From NCBI GenBank assembly GCA_050117475.1, contig JASFMR010000003.1, forward strand, positions 1 to 64,000: a stretch of 64,000 bases of DNA, in the 5' to 3' direction. This stretch comes from Fodinibius sp050117475 (GTDB lineage Bacteria > Bacteroidota > Rhodothermia > Balneolales > Balneolaceae). The translations under genes and the position numbers were made by a program. Shown piece after piece: positions 17,001 to 26,168 of the stretch. Within the stretch, counting starts at the first letter, position 1. Each line of letters begins with the position of its first letter. The notes below the pieces were generated by a model. That model was not told the DNA's origin, ran no database searches, and worked only from the letters and a program-made list of their open reading frames with translations.

Positions 17001-17476
17001 AATTATCCGTTTTTTTCTTTTTTGTCATAAATAGCCTGCCGGCGGTCAAACCGAAAGCCATGCACTTTACATGCAGCAAAGCGTTGTTAACGAATATTTA
17101 TAGCCAATTCTTAGGCTTACATAAACTATTAAAAGGGCTGCCCCTATTTTTAATCCAACCCATCATAAAATATACTTCAACTTATGTTGAGCATTCGCTA
17201 CAATAAAATACAATATCCCAACTAAAATTCATCATTAATAGACAAGATCTTTTCGCTTAAATCATTTATCCCCATTGCTTTTTTACAATGACAATGCTAC
17301 TAATTTTGCCCGTTTTTTTGTATTTTCTTTGCAGAAAAATATTTCATCAATAAAAAAAATTTGCAAAAACCTGTCGCAATAAATGAATAATGCGATCGTG
17401 TCAACAGCAGGCTGCCGCAGGACCAACAAATGTGAAAGATTTTAAACCAACGCTTTAACGACTAATCCAATTTACC
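17001..17476. other. 476-bp divergent intergenic region recJ / leucine dehydrogenase
   Basis: No gene is seen here. The region is AT-rich and must carry the promoters of both divergent genes. At 17300-17335 a TTTTGCCC and a TTTCTTTGC word are about 16 bases apart, loosely like the TTTG / TAnnTTTG promoter pattern of Bacteroidota. The match is imperfect and is not called as a promoter. Confidence 0.4.
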
Positions 17477-18646
17477 ATGCAATCTACTACCATATCCAAA
17501 AAGACTGATACCGAAGTCAGTGAGGATTTCCCACTATTCAGCAAACTGCAACATTACGAACATGAACAGATCGTGGTATGCTCTGAACCGAATATCGGTC
17601 TCAAAGCCATTATAGCAATTCATGACACCACCTTAGGCCCTGCTTTGGGCGGCGTTCGCATGTGGCCCTATAATAACGAACAAGAAGCGCTTAGAGATGT
17701 TTTGCGTCTTTCCCGTGGGATGACCTACAAAGCCGCTATTTCCGGCTTGAATCTGGGGGGAGGCAAAGCCGTAATCATTGGGGATCCCCGCAAAGATAAA
17801 AATGAAGCCTTGTTCAGGGCATTCGGCCGCTATGTCGATAGTATCGGGGGACGCTACATTACTGCGGAAGATGTAGGTATTGACGTGCAGAATATGGAGT
17901 GGGTTGGCATGGAAACGAAATATGTAACGGGCTTGCCCAAGGCCATCGGCGGCAGTGGAGACCCGTCACCTGTTACTGCCTACGGGGTTTACAAAGGAAT
18001 CAAAGCATGTGCAAAAAAGGCCTATGGTTCTGATTCCCTGGAAGGCAAACGCATTGCTATTCAGGGAGCGGGACATGTAAGCTCTCACCTGGCACGCTCC
18101 CTGAGCAAAGAAGGAGCAAAGCTTTTCATTTGCGATATCTATGAGGACAAAGTAAATGCCCTGGCCGAAGAAGTTAAGGCCGAGGTTGTAGATCCCGACA
18201 GCATCTACGGCTTGGATGTAGATATCTTTAGCCCATGCGCCCTGGGCGGAGTTGTGAATGACGACACAATGGATCACTTTAAATGCGATATCATAGCCGG
18301 AGCCGCAAACAATGTATTGGACGAGGAGGAAAAGCACGGGCAAATGCTGCTGGATCGCAACATATTGTACGCACCCGATTATGTGATCAACGCAGGCGGA
18401 CTTATTAATGTCGCCAGCGAGCTCGAAGGATATAACGAGGAGCGAGCACACGGGCAGGCTTCTAAAATTTATGACACTATTCTGGATATCCTGAACTATT
18501 CCGAGGAAAATAGCACTCCAACTTTCGTAGCTTCCAACATTTTGGCTGAACAACGGATGGAAAACGTGGGTCGTATTCACCAGATCTATACTTCGAAGAG
18601 TACCTTTTCCGGGCATATCGGCGAAATGTATAAGCAAAAGCTATAG
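17477..18646 (+). CDS. Leucine dehydrogenase-type Glu/Leu/Phe/Val dehydrogenase
   Basis: A 389-aa NAD-dependent amino acid dehydrogenase. The substrate-domain motif GPALGGVRMWPY and the catalytic lysine segment GLNLGGGKAVI are intact. A Rossmann domain begins at IAIQGAGHVSSHLA (about residue 193). The short length and the LGGVRM motif fit leucine/valine dehydrogenase rather than hexameric glutamate dehydrogenase. It reversibly deaminates branched-chain amino acids to 2-oxoacids, which feed branched-chain 2-oxoacid dehydrogenase and iso-fatty acid synthesis. It is monocistronic, with a clear terminator at 18670-18700. Confidence 0.92.
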   Translation: MQSTTISKKTDTEVSEDFPLFSKLQHYEHEQIVVCSEPNIGLKAIIAIHDTTLGPALGGVRMWPYNNEQEALRDVLRLSRGMTYKAAISGLNLGGGKAVIIGDPRKDKNEALFRAFGRYVDSIGGRYITAEDVGIDVQNMEWVGMETKYVTGLPKAIGGSGDPSPVTAYGVYKGIKACAKKAYGSDSLEGKRIAIQGAGHVSSHLARSLSKEGAKLFICDIYEDKVNALAEEVKAEVVDPDSIYGLDVDIFSPCALGGVVNDDTMDHFKCDIIAGAANNVLDEEEKHGQMLLDRNILYAPDYVINAGGLINVASELEGYNEERAHGQASKIYDTILDILNYSEENSTPTFVASNILAEQRMENVGRIHQIYTSKSTFSGHIGEMYKQKL

Positions 18647-18669
18647 CTTCTTAACTTCTATAAATTATG

Positions 18670-18700
18670 GGCGGCCTCAAATTTTTGGGCCGCCTTTTTT
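18670..18700 (+). terminator. Rho-independent terminator after leucine dehydrogenase
   Basis: GGCGGCC (18670-18676) pairs with GGCCGCC (18688-18694), with further partial pairing inside, and is followed by six T residues. It starts 24 bases after the stop codon on the same strand. Confidence 0.88.
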
Positions 18701-18870
18701 GTTATAGTAGCGTATGTGACTTCCAAAAGACGGCTAAACTAAACAGAGCATCTCATTATACGCTTATTCCAGAATTAAAAAGCGTCTTTTTAAGTTATAT
18801 GATCTTGAATTATCTTCAGATGATAACCGAGGCTCAGTAGAGGCCCAAAAAACCAGTTCCATTATTTTCT

Positions 18871-19776
18871 ATGATTTCAAAGCAAGATTTCATCCAAAAG
18901 GATAGGCTGATTAAAGGTATTAGTACAGACGGCCATCTTAAAATTTCAGTAGTTAAAACCACTGATGTGGTCAAAACAGCGCGACAAAAACATGACCTTT
19001 CGCTTCTCAACACGGTTTTGCTAGGGCGTGCCCTGACCGGCACCATGCTTATGGCATCTGAACTTAAAGGAGAAGAACGCATTAAACTGCGAATCGAAAG
19101 CCAGGGACCGGTTGGTATCCTGGTAGCTGAGGCTAACCGAGTGGGTGAAATACGTGGATATGTAGGAAACCCGCAGGCAGAACTGGATTATTCCAAGCCG
19201 GGTATCAGCCTGAGCGACGGTCTCGGGCTTGGTGTGTTAACCCTCAGCAAAACATTGTATAATAAAGCTGAACCACGAACCAGCAGTATTGAACTTGTAA
19301 AGGGCAACATCACCGACGACCTTGCCTATTATATGGTGCAGTCAGAACAGATTCCATCAGCTATCCTTCTCGACGTGGGAATCGATAATACTGGAGAAAT
19401 TACAGAAGCCGGGGGATTGATGATTCAACGTATGCCCGATGCCCCAGATGGAGAAATCGAGAAGCTACAGCAAAAAATGCTTCAGTTCGATTCCATCAGT
19501 TCCCTGTTAGCTAATGGCTATTATATCGATGATATAATGGAAATGGCCATGGAACCTTTAAAAGTAAAAGAATTGGATCGACAACCGGTTGATTTTTTCT
19601 GCCGATGCACTCGTAAACGGTTTGTCAAGGCACTTAGCATGCTGGGATACAAGGATCTTAAGGAGATTAGCGATGAAGGCCAGGAGCTTGTTTGTCACTT
19701 TTGCAATGAGCATTATAATGTTTCGAAAGAAGAGATTGGAGAGTTACTAATGCAAACCAAAGCCAAAATGAATTAA
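18871..19776 (+). CDS. hslO: Hsp33 redox-regulated molecular chaperone
   Basis: A 301-aa cytosolic holdase of normal family length. The C-terminal zinc switch is complete: Cys244-x-Cys246 (FFCRCT) and Cys275-x-x-Cys278 (CHFC). Oxidation of these cysteines releases zinc and unfolds the linker, turning the protein into an ATP-independent chaperone. The N-terminal domain (about 1-185) carries conserved segments such as LLGRALTGTMLMA and GYVGNP. It precedes the NDH-2 gene on the same strand, with 124 bp to that gene's chosen start. Confidence 0.95.
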   Translation: MISKQDFIQKDRLIKGISTDGHLKISVVKTTDVVKTARQKHDLSLLNTVLLGRALTGTMLMASELKGEERIKLRIESQGPVGILVAEANRVGEIRGYVGNPQAELDYSKPGISLSDGLGLGVLTLSKTLYNKAEPRTSSIELVKGNITDDLAYYMVQSEQIPSAILLDVGIDNTGEITEAGGLMIQRMPDAPDGEIEKLQQKMLQFDSISSLLANGYYIDDIMEMAMEPLKVKELDRQPVDFFCRCTRKRFVKALSMLGYKDLKEISDEGQELVCHFCNEHYNVSKEEIGELLMQTKAKMN

Positions 19777-19900
19777 GCAGGTTCGTTAATGATTGGCCTG
19801 TTGGCTCTATAAGTCCAATACCAAACACAATATTCGTCATTCGCGATTTGCGAAAAATATAATTATAAACGAAAGCTGTAACTACATCCAGCTGGATTTC

Positions 19901-21163
19901 ATGGCAACCCGCAAACATGTTATCATCATAGGAGGTGGTTTTGGAGGCATCTCAGCGGCTAAAAAGCTTAAAAAAGCCGATGTGAATGTCACCGTCATCG
20001 ACAAAACGAATCACCATCTTTTCCAACCCTTGCTCTACCAGGTGGCAACGGCCGCCCTCTCACCCGGAGATATTGCTGTTCCCATCCGTGCAATCCTTGG
20101 CAGACGCAAAGGGATGAAAGTTCTGCTTGGAAATGTGGTCAATATCGATAAACAGAGCCATGTCGTCGAATTAGAGGATGGTCAAAGCCTCCATTTTGAT
20201 TACTTGGTCCTGGCACCGGGTGCTCAATACCATTATTTTGGAAACAATGATTGGGAAGATGAGGCTCCCGGCCTCAAAACAATCGGTGATGCCTTGCAAG
20301 TGCGTGAACGGATACTTCTGTCGCTCGAAAAAGCAGAGCAGGTGGATGATCCAAAACTGCGTGAGCCCTATTTAACCTATGTTATCATAGGGGGTGGGCC
20401 CACCGGCGTTGAGATGGCCGGGGCAATCGGTGAAATTGTCAAACGTAATATGATGCGCGACTACAACACCTTCAGTAAAAATGAAACGCGTATTTTCCTG
20501 GTTGAAGCCGGCCCCCGAATTCTCAACGGGTACCCGGAAAGTCTATCCGAACGAGCCCGGGAGACCCTCGAAAATATGGGAGTCCGCGTGCTTCTCAATA
20601 CGCCGGTCACGGATATAGGTAAGAAGAAAGTCTCTTTTTCAAAAGGCACCATCGATACTCCCAACATTATATGGGCGGCGGGGGTAGCCGCATCACCCTT
20701 ACTTGCCTGCCTCGATACACTACATGATAAGATGGGACGCGTAATTGTAGAAGATGATCTTTCAATAGCCGGGGACAACAACATTTTCGTGATTGGCGAT
20801 GCCGCCCACAAGAAGGATAAGCATGGAAACCCTCTCCCTGCCCTGGCCCCGGTTGCTATCCAGGAAGGCAATTACGTGGGAAAACTGATTCGAAGTGAAA
20901 TCAATGGCAAAAAGCGAAAACCGTTTCACTTTGTGGATAAAGGGACCATGGCTACCATTGGCCGGGCTAAAGCCGTAGCTGATATCCGTGGGTTAAAATT
21001 CAGCGGCTTCTTCGCCTGGCTGCTCTGGTCGATCGTCCACATTTTCTTCCTAATTGGTTTCCGCAACCGCTTCAAGGTTTTTGTTGAGTGGATGTGGCAT
21101 TACTTTACTTTCAAACGGGGTGTGCGACTAATAACTGACCGCTTGAAGACGGAAAACCCATAG
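19901..21163 (+). CDS. Type II NADH dehydrogenase (NDH-2), FAD-dependent
   Basis: A 420-aa pyridine nucleotide-disulfide-family flavoprotein. The ATG at 19901 (MATRKHV) puts the FAD motif IIIGGGFGG at the very N-terminus, as in NDH-2. An upstream TTG start at 19793 would add 36 unrelated residues and is rejected. The NAD(H) motif is VIIGGGPTGVEMAG and the second FAD contact is FVIGDAAH. The C-terminal 60 residues hold a hydrophobic/aromatic segment (FFAWLLWSIVHIFFLIGF) that anchors the enzyme to the inner face of the membrane. It passes electrons from NADH to quinone without pumping protons. It converges on the Fe-S protein gene. Confidence 0.92.
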   Translation: MATRKHVIIIGGGFGGISAAKKLKKADVNVTVIDKTNHHLFQPLLYQVATAALSPGDIAVPIRAILGRRKGMKVLLGNVVNIDKQSHVVELEDGQSLHFDYLVLAPGAQYHYFGNNDWEDEAPGLKTIGDALQVRERILLSLEKAEQVDDPKLREPYLTYVIIGGGPTGVEMAGAIGEIVKRNMMRDYNTFSKNETRIFLVEAGPRILNGYPESLSERARETLENMGVRVLLNTPVTDIGKKKVSFSKGTIDTPNIIWAAGVAASPLLACLDTLHDKMGRVIVEDDLSIAGDNNIFVIGDAAHKKDKHGNPLPALAPVAIQEGNYVGKLIRSEINGKKRKPFHFVDKGTMATIGRAKAVADIRGLKFSGFFAWLLWSIVHIFFLIGFRNRFKVFVEWMWHYFTFKRGVRLITDRLKTENP

Positions 21164-21189
21164 TAATTTAGGAGTCGTTGAAGCTCAGA

Positions 21190-21648
21190 TCAGGTAGCAA
21201 AGGAACTGCCGCAGCCGCAGGTTTCGCTTGCATTTGGATTGTCGAAGCTAAAACCCCGTGCGTCAAGCCCATCCGGATAATCGATAGACATACCCTTCAG
21301 ATACATCATATGTTTGGGATCCACGACTATCTCAATTCCCTGGCTAACCAGTATCTCATCATCGTCGGATTTGTAGTCAAAACCGAGCTTATAGCTGAGC
21401 CCCGAACACCCCCCGCCTTCAACAGCTACACGAAGACAAAGAGTACCATCCAGCCCCTCATCCGATTTTATTTTCCGAACCTGTCGTGCAGCCCGCTGAG
21501 TTAGCTGAAGCGGCGGCCCATCAAACGAAATATCCTCGGGTGTTGTCATCTGTTCCGGTGAAGATGAAGCCTTTTCCGGTTCGCCGTCATCCTCATCGAT
21601 GAGATCTGCTATAACAGAGTCTAAATTTTCTTCCGGTTCTGCTGGCAT
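21190..21648 (-). CDS. IscA/ErpA/HesB-type iron-sulfur cluster carrier
   Basis: A 152-aa A-type Fe-S carrier. The three conserved cysteines are Cys81 (GGGCSGLSY), Cys144 and Cys146 (CGCGSSF). The domain covers residues 46-152. The first 45 residues are an acidic, low-complexity extension (NLDSVIADLIDEDDGEPEKA) absent from typical members of about 110 aa. A start at Met34 (21549) would give a standard length, so the N-terminus is uncertain. It delivers 2Fe-2S or 4Fe-4S clusters to apoproteins; LipA, encoded about 3 kb away, is one typical client type. Confidence 0.9.
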   Translation of the reverse strand: MPAEPEENLDSVIADLIDEDDGEPEKASSSPEQMTTPEDISFDGPPLQLTQRAARQVRKIKSDEGLDGTLCLRVAVEGGGCSGLSYKLGFDYKSDDDEILVSQGIEIVVDPKHMMYLKGMSIDYPDGLDARGFSFDNPNASETCGCGSSFAT

Positions 21649-21667
21649 TTCTATACATCTTTAAATG

Positions 21668-22360
21668 TTAAGTATCACACTTCTGTGAATACGTAAAGTA
21701 ATCAATATTATTTTTCCTGAACAAATTTAGTATATCGGCACTCACTAAGTTTACGAGTGTACGTGAGGCTGTTTCTAAGGGGATGTCCACCAAGTGGGCA
21801 AATTTCTCAACGGTAATTTCACCGTATTCATTCAGATATCGAAACAGTTTTTGTTCATTGGGGCCGTATTCAAAAGTGACCCCCTCATCAGAATTCCTTT
21901 TCTTAATAATCTCAATAAGCTCCTTACTGGCTACCTTGTTCTGGTCCTTCTCCCTCATAAATACAGTATCTTCCTTCTTACCCCGCACATAGATAGGTTT
22001 GTTGGGAGCCTCCGGAACCTTAATAACCAACAGGTCCCGATCGCCAAAGTGTACAATCTCAATTTTTATTTCTACTTCGGGATGACAAAATTCATGCGCC
22101 GCTTTCGCCAGTAAAAACTCTTCTTCCTGATACCCCAGCACTCCTATAAGAGATTTGTCATCATCCACACCAATCAGCAGGGTGCCCCCTTTGGTATTCG
22201 CAAAAGCGGCAATTTCGCGGGCTATTTTGTATGCGGAGGGAATTGTTCTCTTAAATTCCAGATAGGTACCTTCTCCCGTCTGTGCAAGGTTCTTAACATC
22301 CAGATAGTCCATCTGGGATAGTGAGGCTGTGCTTTGATAATTTGAGGAATACATAGCCAC
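21668..22360 (-). CDS. AlbA_2 (Schlafen-like) domain protein with C-terminal winged helix
   Basis: A 230-aa protein. The AlbA_2 domain (about 20-145) shows the family phrases EGTYLEFKRTIPS, REIAAFANTKGGTLLIGVDD and the strand DLLVIKVPEAPNKPIYV. A small winged-helix domain (about 165-225) follows, with the segment GEITVEKFAHLVDIPLETAS. Such proteins are widely annotated as putative ATP-binding or DNA-binding transcriptional regulators; the biochemical role is unsettled. It lies 19 bp upstream of the Fe-S carrier on the same strand, so the two are probably co-transcribed. That is a hint of a shared redox or stress context. Confidence 0.8.
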   Translation of the reverse strand: MAMYSSNYQSTASLSQMDYLDVKNLAQTGEGTYLEFKRTIPSAYKIAREIAAFANTKGGTLLIGVDDDKSLIGVLGYQEEEFLLAKAAHEFCHPEVEIKIEIVHFGDRDLLVIKVPEAPNKPIYVRGKKEDTVFMREKDQNKVASKELIEIIKKRNSDEGVTFEYGPNEQKLFRYLNEYGEITVEKFAHLVDIPLETASRTLVNLVSADILNLFRKNNIDYFTYSQKCDT

Positions 22361-22572
22361 TCTGTCTTAGGTTCAATAAATAAACGAAGGTACATACAAA
22401 ATATTAAGTGTCAATAAATCTATAGGATCCACTATGCTTATTCATATTAAATTTTATACCTGCAAAACCGTTTCAGAACATCCTTGATGTGAATACTGCA
22501 GATACTGGTTCCTACAACCGGTGTGCTCTAAAACACTTAAAATTTAATATATAGTTACCTTTACGCATATCC

Positions 22573-23583
22573 TTAAATAACAATTTCTTCCTTTGGATTC
22601 CTAGTCATCAAGTCATACAACATATCTTTAGGATCCGCCCCATTAAACAACACCCGATATACCGCCGCAGTTATGGGCATTTCCACGCCCAGCGTCTTAC
22701 TCCACTCCCGAACAGACTTGGTCGTTTTTACTCCCTCTGCCACCATATTCATATTTGACACAATTTCTTCAAGGCTTTTTCCCTGCCCGATATTATACCC
22801 GACATAGCGATTTCGGCTGTGCTCGCTGGTACAGGTTACAATCAGATCCCCCATGCCGGCCAGGCCCGAAAAAGTATCCTGCGAAGCTCCCAGTTGCATA
22901 CCCAGGCGTTTCATTTCGTGTAACCCCCGGGTCATCAGGGCTGCCTTGGCATTATCGCCCAGCTGTGAACCATCAATGATCCCGGCCGCAATAGCCATGA
23001 TATTCTTAACAGCTCCACCAATCTCCACACCAATAATATCATAGTTCAGATATACCCTGAACATAGGGGTCAAAAAGGTTTCCTGGATGATCCGCGTCGT
23101 TCGTTTCGAATACGAGCTCGCCACCACGGTGGTCGGTTTAAATTTGCTTACCTCCTCAGCATGACTCGGACCTGAAATCACACCAATATGATCATCGATA
23201 ATCTTGCCTTCCAGCACCTCACTGAGCACCTGTGACATGGTCTGAAACGTCTCGTTCTCGATCCCCTTGGCGACACTGACTACAATTTCATCTCCATTGA
23301 AATAGGGCTTAAGTTTGGTTGCCACCTCACGCATCGCATGGGAGGGGGTTGCAAACACCACCATTTCGGGTTCATCAAGGCATTCTTCCAAATCGGTATA
23401 ACACACGACCGAATCGGGCAGAGTAACTTCTGAGATATAGGCAGGGTTACGATGCTGTTTATTTATATTGTAGGCAATTTCGGCCTCCCTGGCCCAGAGC
23501 TGCACCTCGTTGCCTGCCCGGGCTAATACAACCGAAAGAGCGGTACCAAAACTGCCGGCTCCAATGATGGTTATTCTTTTCAC
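22573..23583 (-). CDS. gpsA: NAD(P)H-dependent glycerol-3-phosphate dehydrogenase
   Basis: A 336-aa enzyme that reduces dihydroxyacetone phosphate to sn-glycerol 3-phosphate for phospholipid synthesis. The nucleotide motif GAGSFGTAL is at residues 7-15. The catalytic lysine is in GGAVKNIMAIAAG, and the substrate-domain signature GLAGMGDLIVTC is present. Only 4 bp separate it from the upstream plsY gene, which uses its product, so the two form a biosynthetic operon. Confidence 0.96.
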   Translation of the reverse strand: MKRITIIGAGSFGTALSVVLARAGNEVQLWAREAEIAYNINKQHRNPAYISEVTLPDSVVCYTDLEECLDEPEMVVFATPSHAMREVATKLKPYFNGDEIVVSVAKGIENETFQTMSQVLSEVLEGKIIDDHIGVISGPSHAEEVSKFKPTTVVASSYSKRTTRIIQETFLTPMFRVYLNYDIIGVEIGGAVKNIMAIAAGIIDGSQLGDNAKAALMTRGLHEMKRLGMQLGASQDTFSGLAGMGDLIVTCTSEHSRNRYVGYNIGQGKSLEEIVSNMNMVAEGVKTTKSVREWSKTLGVEMPITAAVYRVLFNGADPKDMLYDLMTRNPKEEIVI

Positions 23584-23587
23584 AATA

Positions 23588-24292
23588 TCAGGTGCCGGAT
23601 TGCGGTTTCTTTTCTTTGTTTAGCCATCCTACGGCTGGTTTAAACGAGCTTACTTGGTTTTCGGTTCCATTCAACAAACGCTTTATGTTGCCTCGGTGTT
23701 TTATGATGATACCGATACCAATGAGTGCTCCAAAAATAAGTACGCTGCCATCGAGATCCCAACCGAAACTATAGCGCAAAACGACCAACAACAGCGGATA
23801 GATAAATGCGGCGACCAGCGAAGCCAAAGACACATACCGGCTAATGAGCATCACAATCAGAAAAACACCGGCTGTAATACCCACGGAAACAGGTTCAATT
23901 CCACACAGCATGCCGGCGGCGGTAGCCATTCCCTTTCCCCCGTCAAAGTTGGCATAAATAGGAAACATGTGACCGATAACAGCAACAACACCGCAGGCGA
24001 TTTTCAGAAAAGGATGCACATCCCAAAAATCAAAAAGGCTAACAGGCCCCGAGCCAATATGGTAGGCCAGTTGACTAATCCACAGTGAACAGCTGAACCC
24101 TTTAAAGAAATCAATCAACAAGACAATCACACCTGGTTTCCACCCCAACAAGCGAAAGGTGTTAGTAGCACCGGCATTGCCGCTCCCAAAATCTCGGATA
24201 TCCACGCCCTTGAACAGCTTGCCCATCCAGATTGATGAGGGAATAGACCCTACCAGGTAACTCAATAGTATAACAACTCCAAGTGCTAACAT
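23588..24292 (-). CDS. plsY: Glycerol-3-phosphate acyltransferase PlsY
   Basis: A 234-aa inner-membrane enzyme with about five to seven hydrophobic helices. It transfers the acyl group of acyl-phosphate to glycerol 3-phosphate, giving lysophosphatidate. Diagnostic loops are GSIPSSIWMGKLFKGVDIR, FGSGNAGATNTFR and FDGGKGMATAAG, all intact. The C-terminal 30 residues form a polar tail slightly longer than usual. It is the first gene of a plsY-gpsA operon; its own product chain begins with the gpsA product. Confidence 0.95.
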   Translation of the reverse strand: MLALGVVILLSYLVGSIPSSIWMGKLFKGVDIRDFGSGNAGATNTFRLLGWKPGVIVLLIDFFKGFSCSLWISQLAYHIGSGPVSLFDFWDVHPFLKIACGVVAVIGHMFPIYANFDGGKGMATAAGMLCGIEPVSVGITAGVFLIVMLISRYVSLASLVAAFIYPLLLVVLRYSFGWDLDGSVLIFGALIGIGIIIKHRGNIKRLLNGTENQVSSFKPAVGWLNKEKKPQSGT

Positions 24293-24384
24293 ATAAATAG
24301 TTTAATTCAGAAATGCTGATCTTCTGAAATATAAAAGATCAGATGATAATCTCGAGAGAAAATTCCACAAATACCGGAAATAAC

Positions 24385-25263
24385 CTACACGTGCTTCTCA
24401 GCGTGATAGGAAGAACGAACCAGCGGGCCACTCTCTACATGTTCAAGCCCCAGGCCTTCCCCTATTTCCTTGTATTCAGCAAACTGGTCAGGGTGAACCC
24501 ACTCCACAACCGGCTGATGCATCTTGGTAGGTTGCATGTATTGACCGATCGTTAACACATCCACACCGTAATCAACACAGTCTTTCATTAGTTCAATAAC
24601 CTGTTCTCGCTTTTCGCCAAAACCGACCATAATACCCGTCTTTGTTCGAAGCCCCTGGTCTTTACATCGTTTCAGCAATTCAAGAGATCGTTTGTATTTT
24701 GCCTGGGGACGAATGGTACGATATAAATCAGGGACGGTCTCCAAATTATGACTCAAAACATCCGGCGGGGTATCAATTACGATTTGAAGAGCTTCCCAAA
24801 CACCTCTGAAATCCGGAATCAACGATTCTATGGTGACACCATCAATAGCCTCGCGCAACTGGCGGTGACATTCTGCAAAAATGGGTGCCCCTCCATCCTG
24901 ACGCTCGTCCCGATTGACAGACGTCAACACAACGTGTCTCAGCCCCATCTTTTTAGCCGCATCGGTCACACGCCGAGGCTCATCCCAATCGAGGCCTTGC
25001 ACAGGGCGACCCGTCTTGACAGCGCAAAAAGAACAAGACCGGGTGCAGACATCTCCCAGAATCATAAATGTAGCGGTTCCATTGCCCCAGCATTCCCCCA
25101 TATTCGGGCAGCGGGCTTCCGAACAAACAGTATTCAGCGAGTGCTTCCGTATGGTTTCAGAAACTTCCTTAAACTTTTCTCCGGATGGCAATTTAACCCG
25201 AAGCCAGTCGGGGCGCCGTTTTGTTTGTTCGTTTCGATCTACAACGTTGAGTTCTTTTATCAT
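24385..25263 (-). CDS. lipA: Lipoyl synthase LipA
   Basis: A 292-aa radical SAM enzyme that inserts two sulfurs into protein-bound octanoyl groups. Both Fe-S clusters are accounted for. The auxiliary cluster uses Cys47, Cys52 and Cys58 with the C-terminal RSSY serine. The radical SAM cluster uses Cys73, Cys77 and Cys80 (CTRSCSFC). It starts 17 bp after the lipB stop, giving a lipB-lipA operon in reaction order. Confidence 0.96.
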   Translation of the reverse strand: MIKELNVVDRNEQTKRRPDWLRVKLPSGEKFKEVSETIRKHSLNTVCSEARCPNMGECWGNGTATFMILGDVCTRSCSFCAVKTGRPVQGLDWDEPRRVTDAAKKMGLRHVVLTSVNRDERQDGGAPIFAECHRQLREAIDGVTIESLIPDFRGVWEALQIVIDTPPDVLSHNLETVPDLYRTIRPQAKYKRSLELLKRCKDQGLRTKTGIMVGFGEKREQVIELMKDCVDYGVDVLTIGQYMQPTKMHQPVVEWVHPDQFAEYKEIGEGLGLEHVESGPLVRSSYHAEKHV

Positions 25264-25280
25264 GAAACTAAAATCAAATA

Positions 25281-26054
25281 TTAATGGGGTGCTTCTTCTG
25301 TATCTGAGTGTTTAAGATACGAAAATTGATCGTCCAGTTCAGGCAAGGAATCAACCTCTGAAATACTTATTTCAAATACTTCCTCAAAATGGGAAACAAT
25401 ATGTTCTTTCACTTCATCTTCATCAATTTTTTTCCCAAGCAACACTTCTAAACTGGTTACTTCCTTATCGGTAATGCCGCATGGTACTATATGATTGAAA
25501 TAGCTCAGATCAGCATTGATATTAAACGCAAAACCGTGCATTGTCACCCAACGCGAACAACGTATACCCATGGCACAGATCTTCTGCTCACCAACCCACA
25601 CCCCAGTCAGCCCCTCGATGCGTCCGGCTTCGACGTTATAGTCTCTGCACACACGGATGATAACCTCTTCCAAGTAACGCAAATATTTGTGGATATCGGT
25701 AAAGTGGCGCCCGAGGTCAAAAATCGGATAACCTACAATCTGGCCCGGGCCGTGATACGTAATGTCCCCGCCACGATCAATCTCAATAAACTCTGCATCA
25801 ATTTCTGCCAGTTCGGCTAACCCCTTCAGAAGATGAGCTTTATCCCCGCTTTTTCCCAGTGTATAGACATGGGGATGTTCTACAAATAATAAAACATCAT
25901 TACTAGCCTCACCGGGCTTATAAAGACCCTTCTTTTTGCGACGTTGTAACTTCTCCTCTACCAGACGCTGTTGAATCGCGGTCTGCAAATCCCACACAGG
26001 GCGATAAGGCGCCCTTCCCAAATCATATAATTCAACAGTATTCATATTTTCCAT
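25281..26054 (-). CDS. lipB: Octanoyltransferase LipB
   Basis: A 257-aa enzyme that moves octanoyl from acyl carrier protein to lipoyl domains. The catalytic pair Lys158 (GEQKICAMGIR) and Cys192 (VPCGI) is present, as is the signature RGGDITYHGPGQIVGYP. A second ATG three codons in (26045) has a better purine-rich stretch before it and may be the true start. A 35-residue C-terminal acidic tail extends the protein beyond the core. It is first in the operon with lipA and follows the lpd gene on the same strand. Confidence 0.95.
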   Translation of the reverse strand: MENMNTVELYDLGRAPYRPVWDLQTAIQQRLVEEKLQRRKKKGLYKPGEASNDVLLFVEHPHVYTLGKSGDKAHLLKGLAELAEIDAEFIEIDRGGDITYHGPGQIVGYPIFDLGRHFTDIHKYLRYLEEVIIRVCRDYNVEAGRIEGLTGVWVGEQKICAMGIRCSRWVTMHGFAFNINADLSYFNHIVPCGITDKEVTSLEVLLGKKIDEDEVKEHIVSHFEEVFEISISEVDSLPELDDQFSYLKHSDTEEAPH

Positions 26055-26076
26055 AAATTAGGAATTAAAAAATTGG

Positions 26077-26114
26077 GAATTAGGAATCATCGTATATGAT
26101 TAAATTCCTAATTC
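26077..26114 (-). terminator. Hairpin between lpd and lipB, possible terminator
   Basis: GAATTAGGAAT (26077-26087) and ATTCCTAATTC (26104-26114) form a perfect 11-bp stem with a 16-nt loop. On the minus strand it is followed by CCCAATTTTTT. Further copies of the AATTAGGAAT word flank it (26056-26065 and 26119-26126). It lies 54 bp after the lpd stop and could insulate lpd from lipB. Confidence 0.45.
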
Positions 26115-26168
26115 CTCATTCCTAATTTTAATAATTCATTAAAAGGTCAGTATGTCTGCCACATTAAA

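Noticed and set aside
17300..17335. A Bacteroidota-type promoter before leucine dehydrogenase
   Set aside because: The TTTG and TTTCTTTGC words only partly match the consensus and the spacing is short; not strong enough to list as a promoter.
17966..18637. A 223-aa minus-strand frame opposite leucine dehydrogenase
   Set aside because: It is an antisense shadow of a complete, well-conserved enzyme gene.
19793..19900. A TTG start for NDH-2
   Set aside because: The FAD-binding strand normally begins within a few residues of the N-terminus; the ATG at 19901 fits and the extra residues show no homology pattern.
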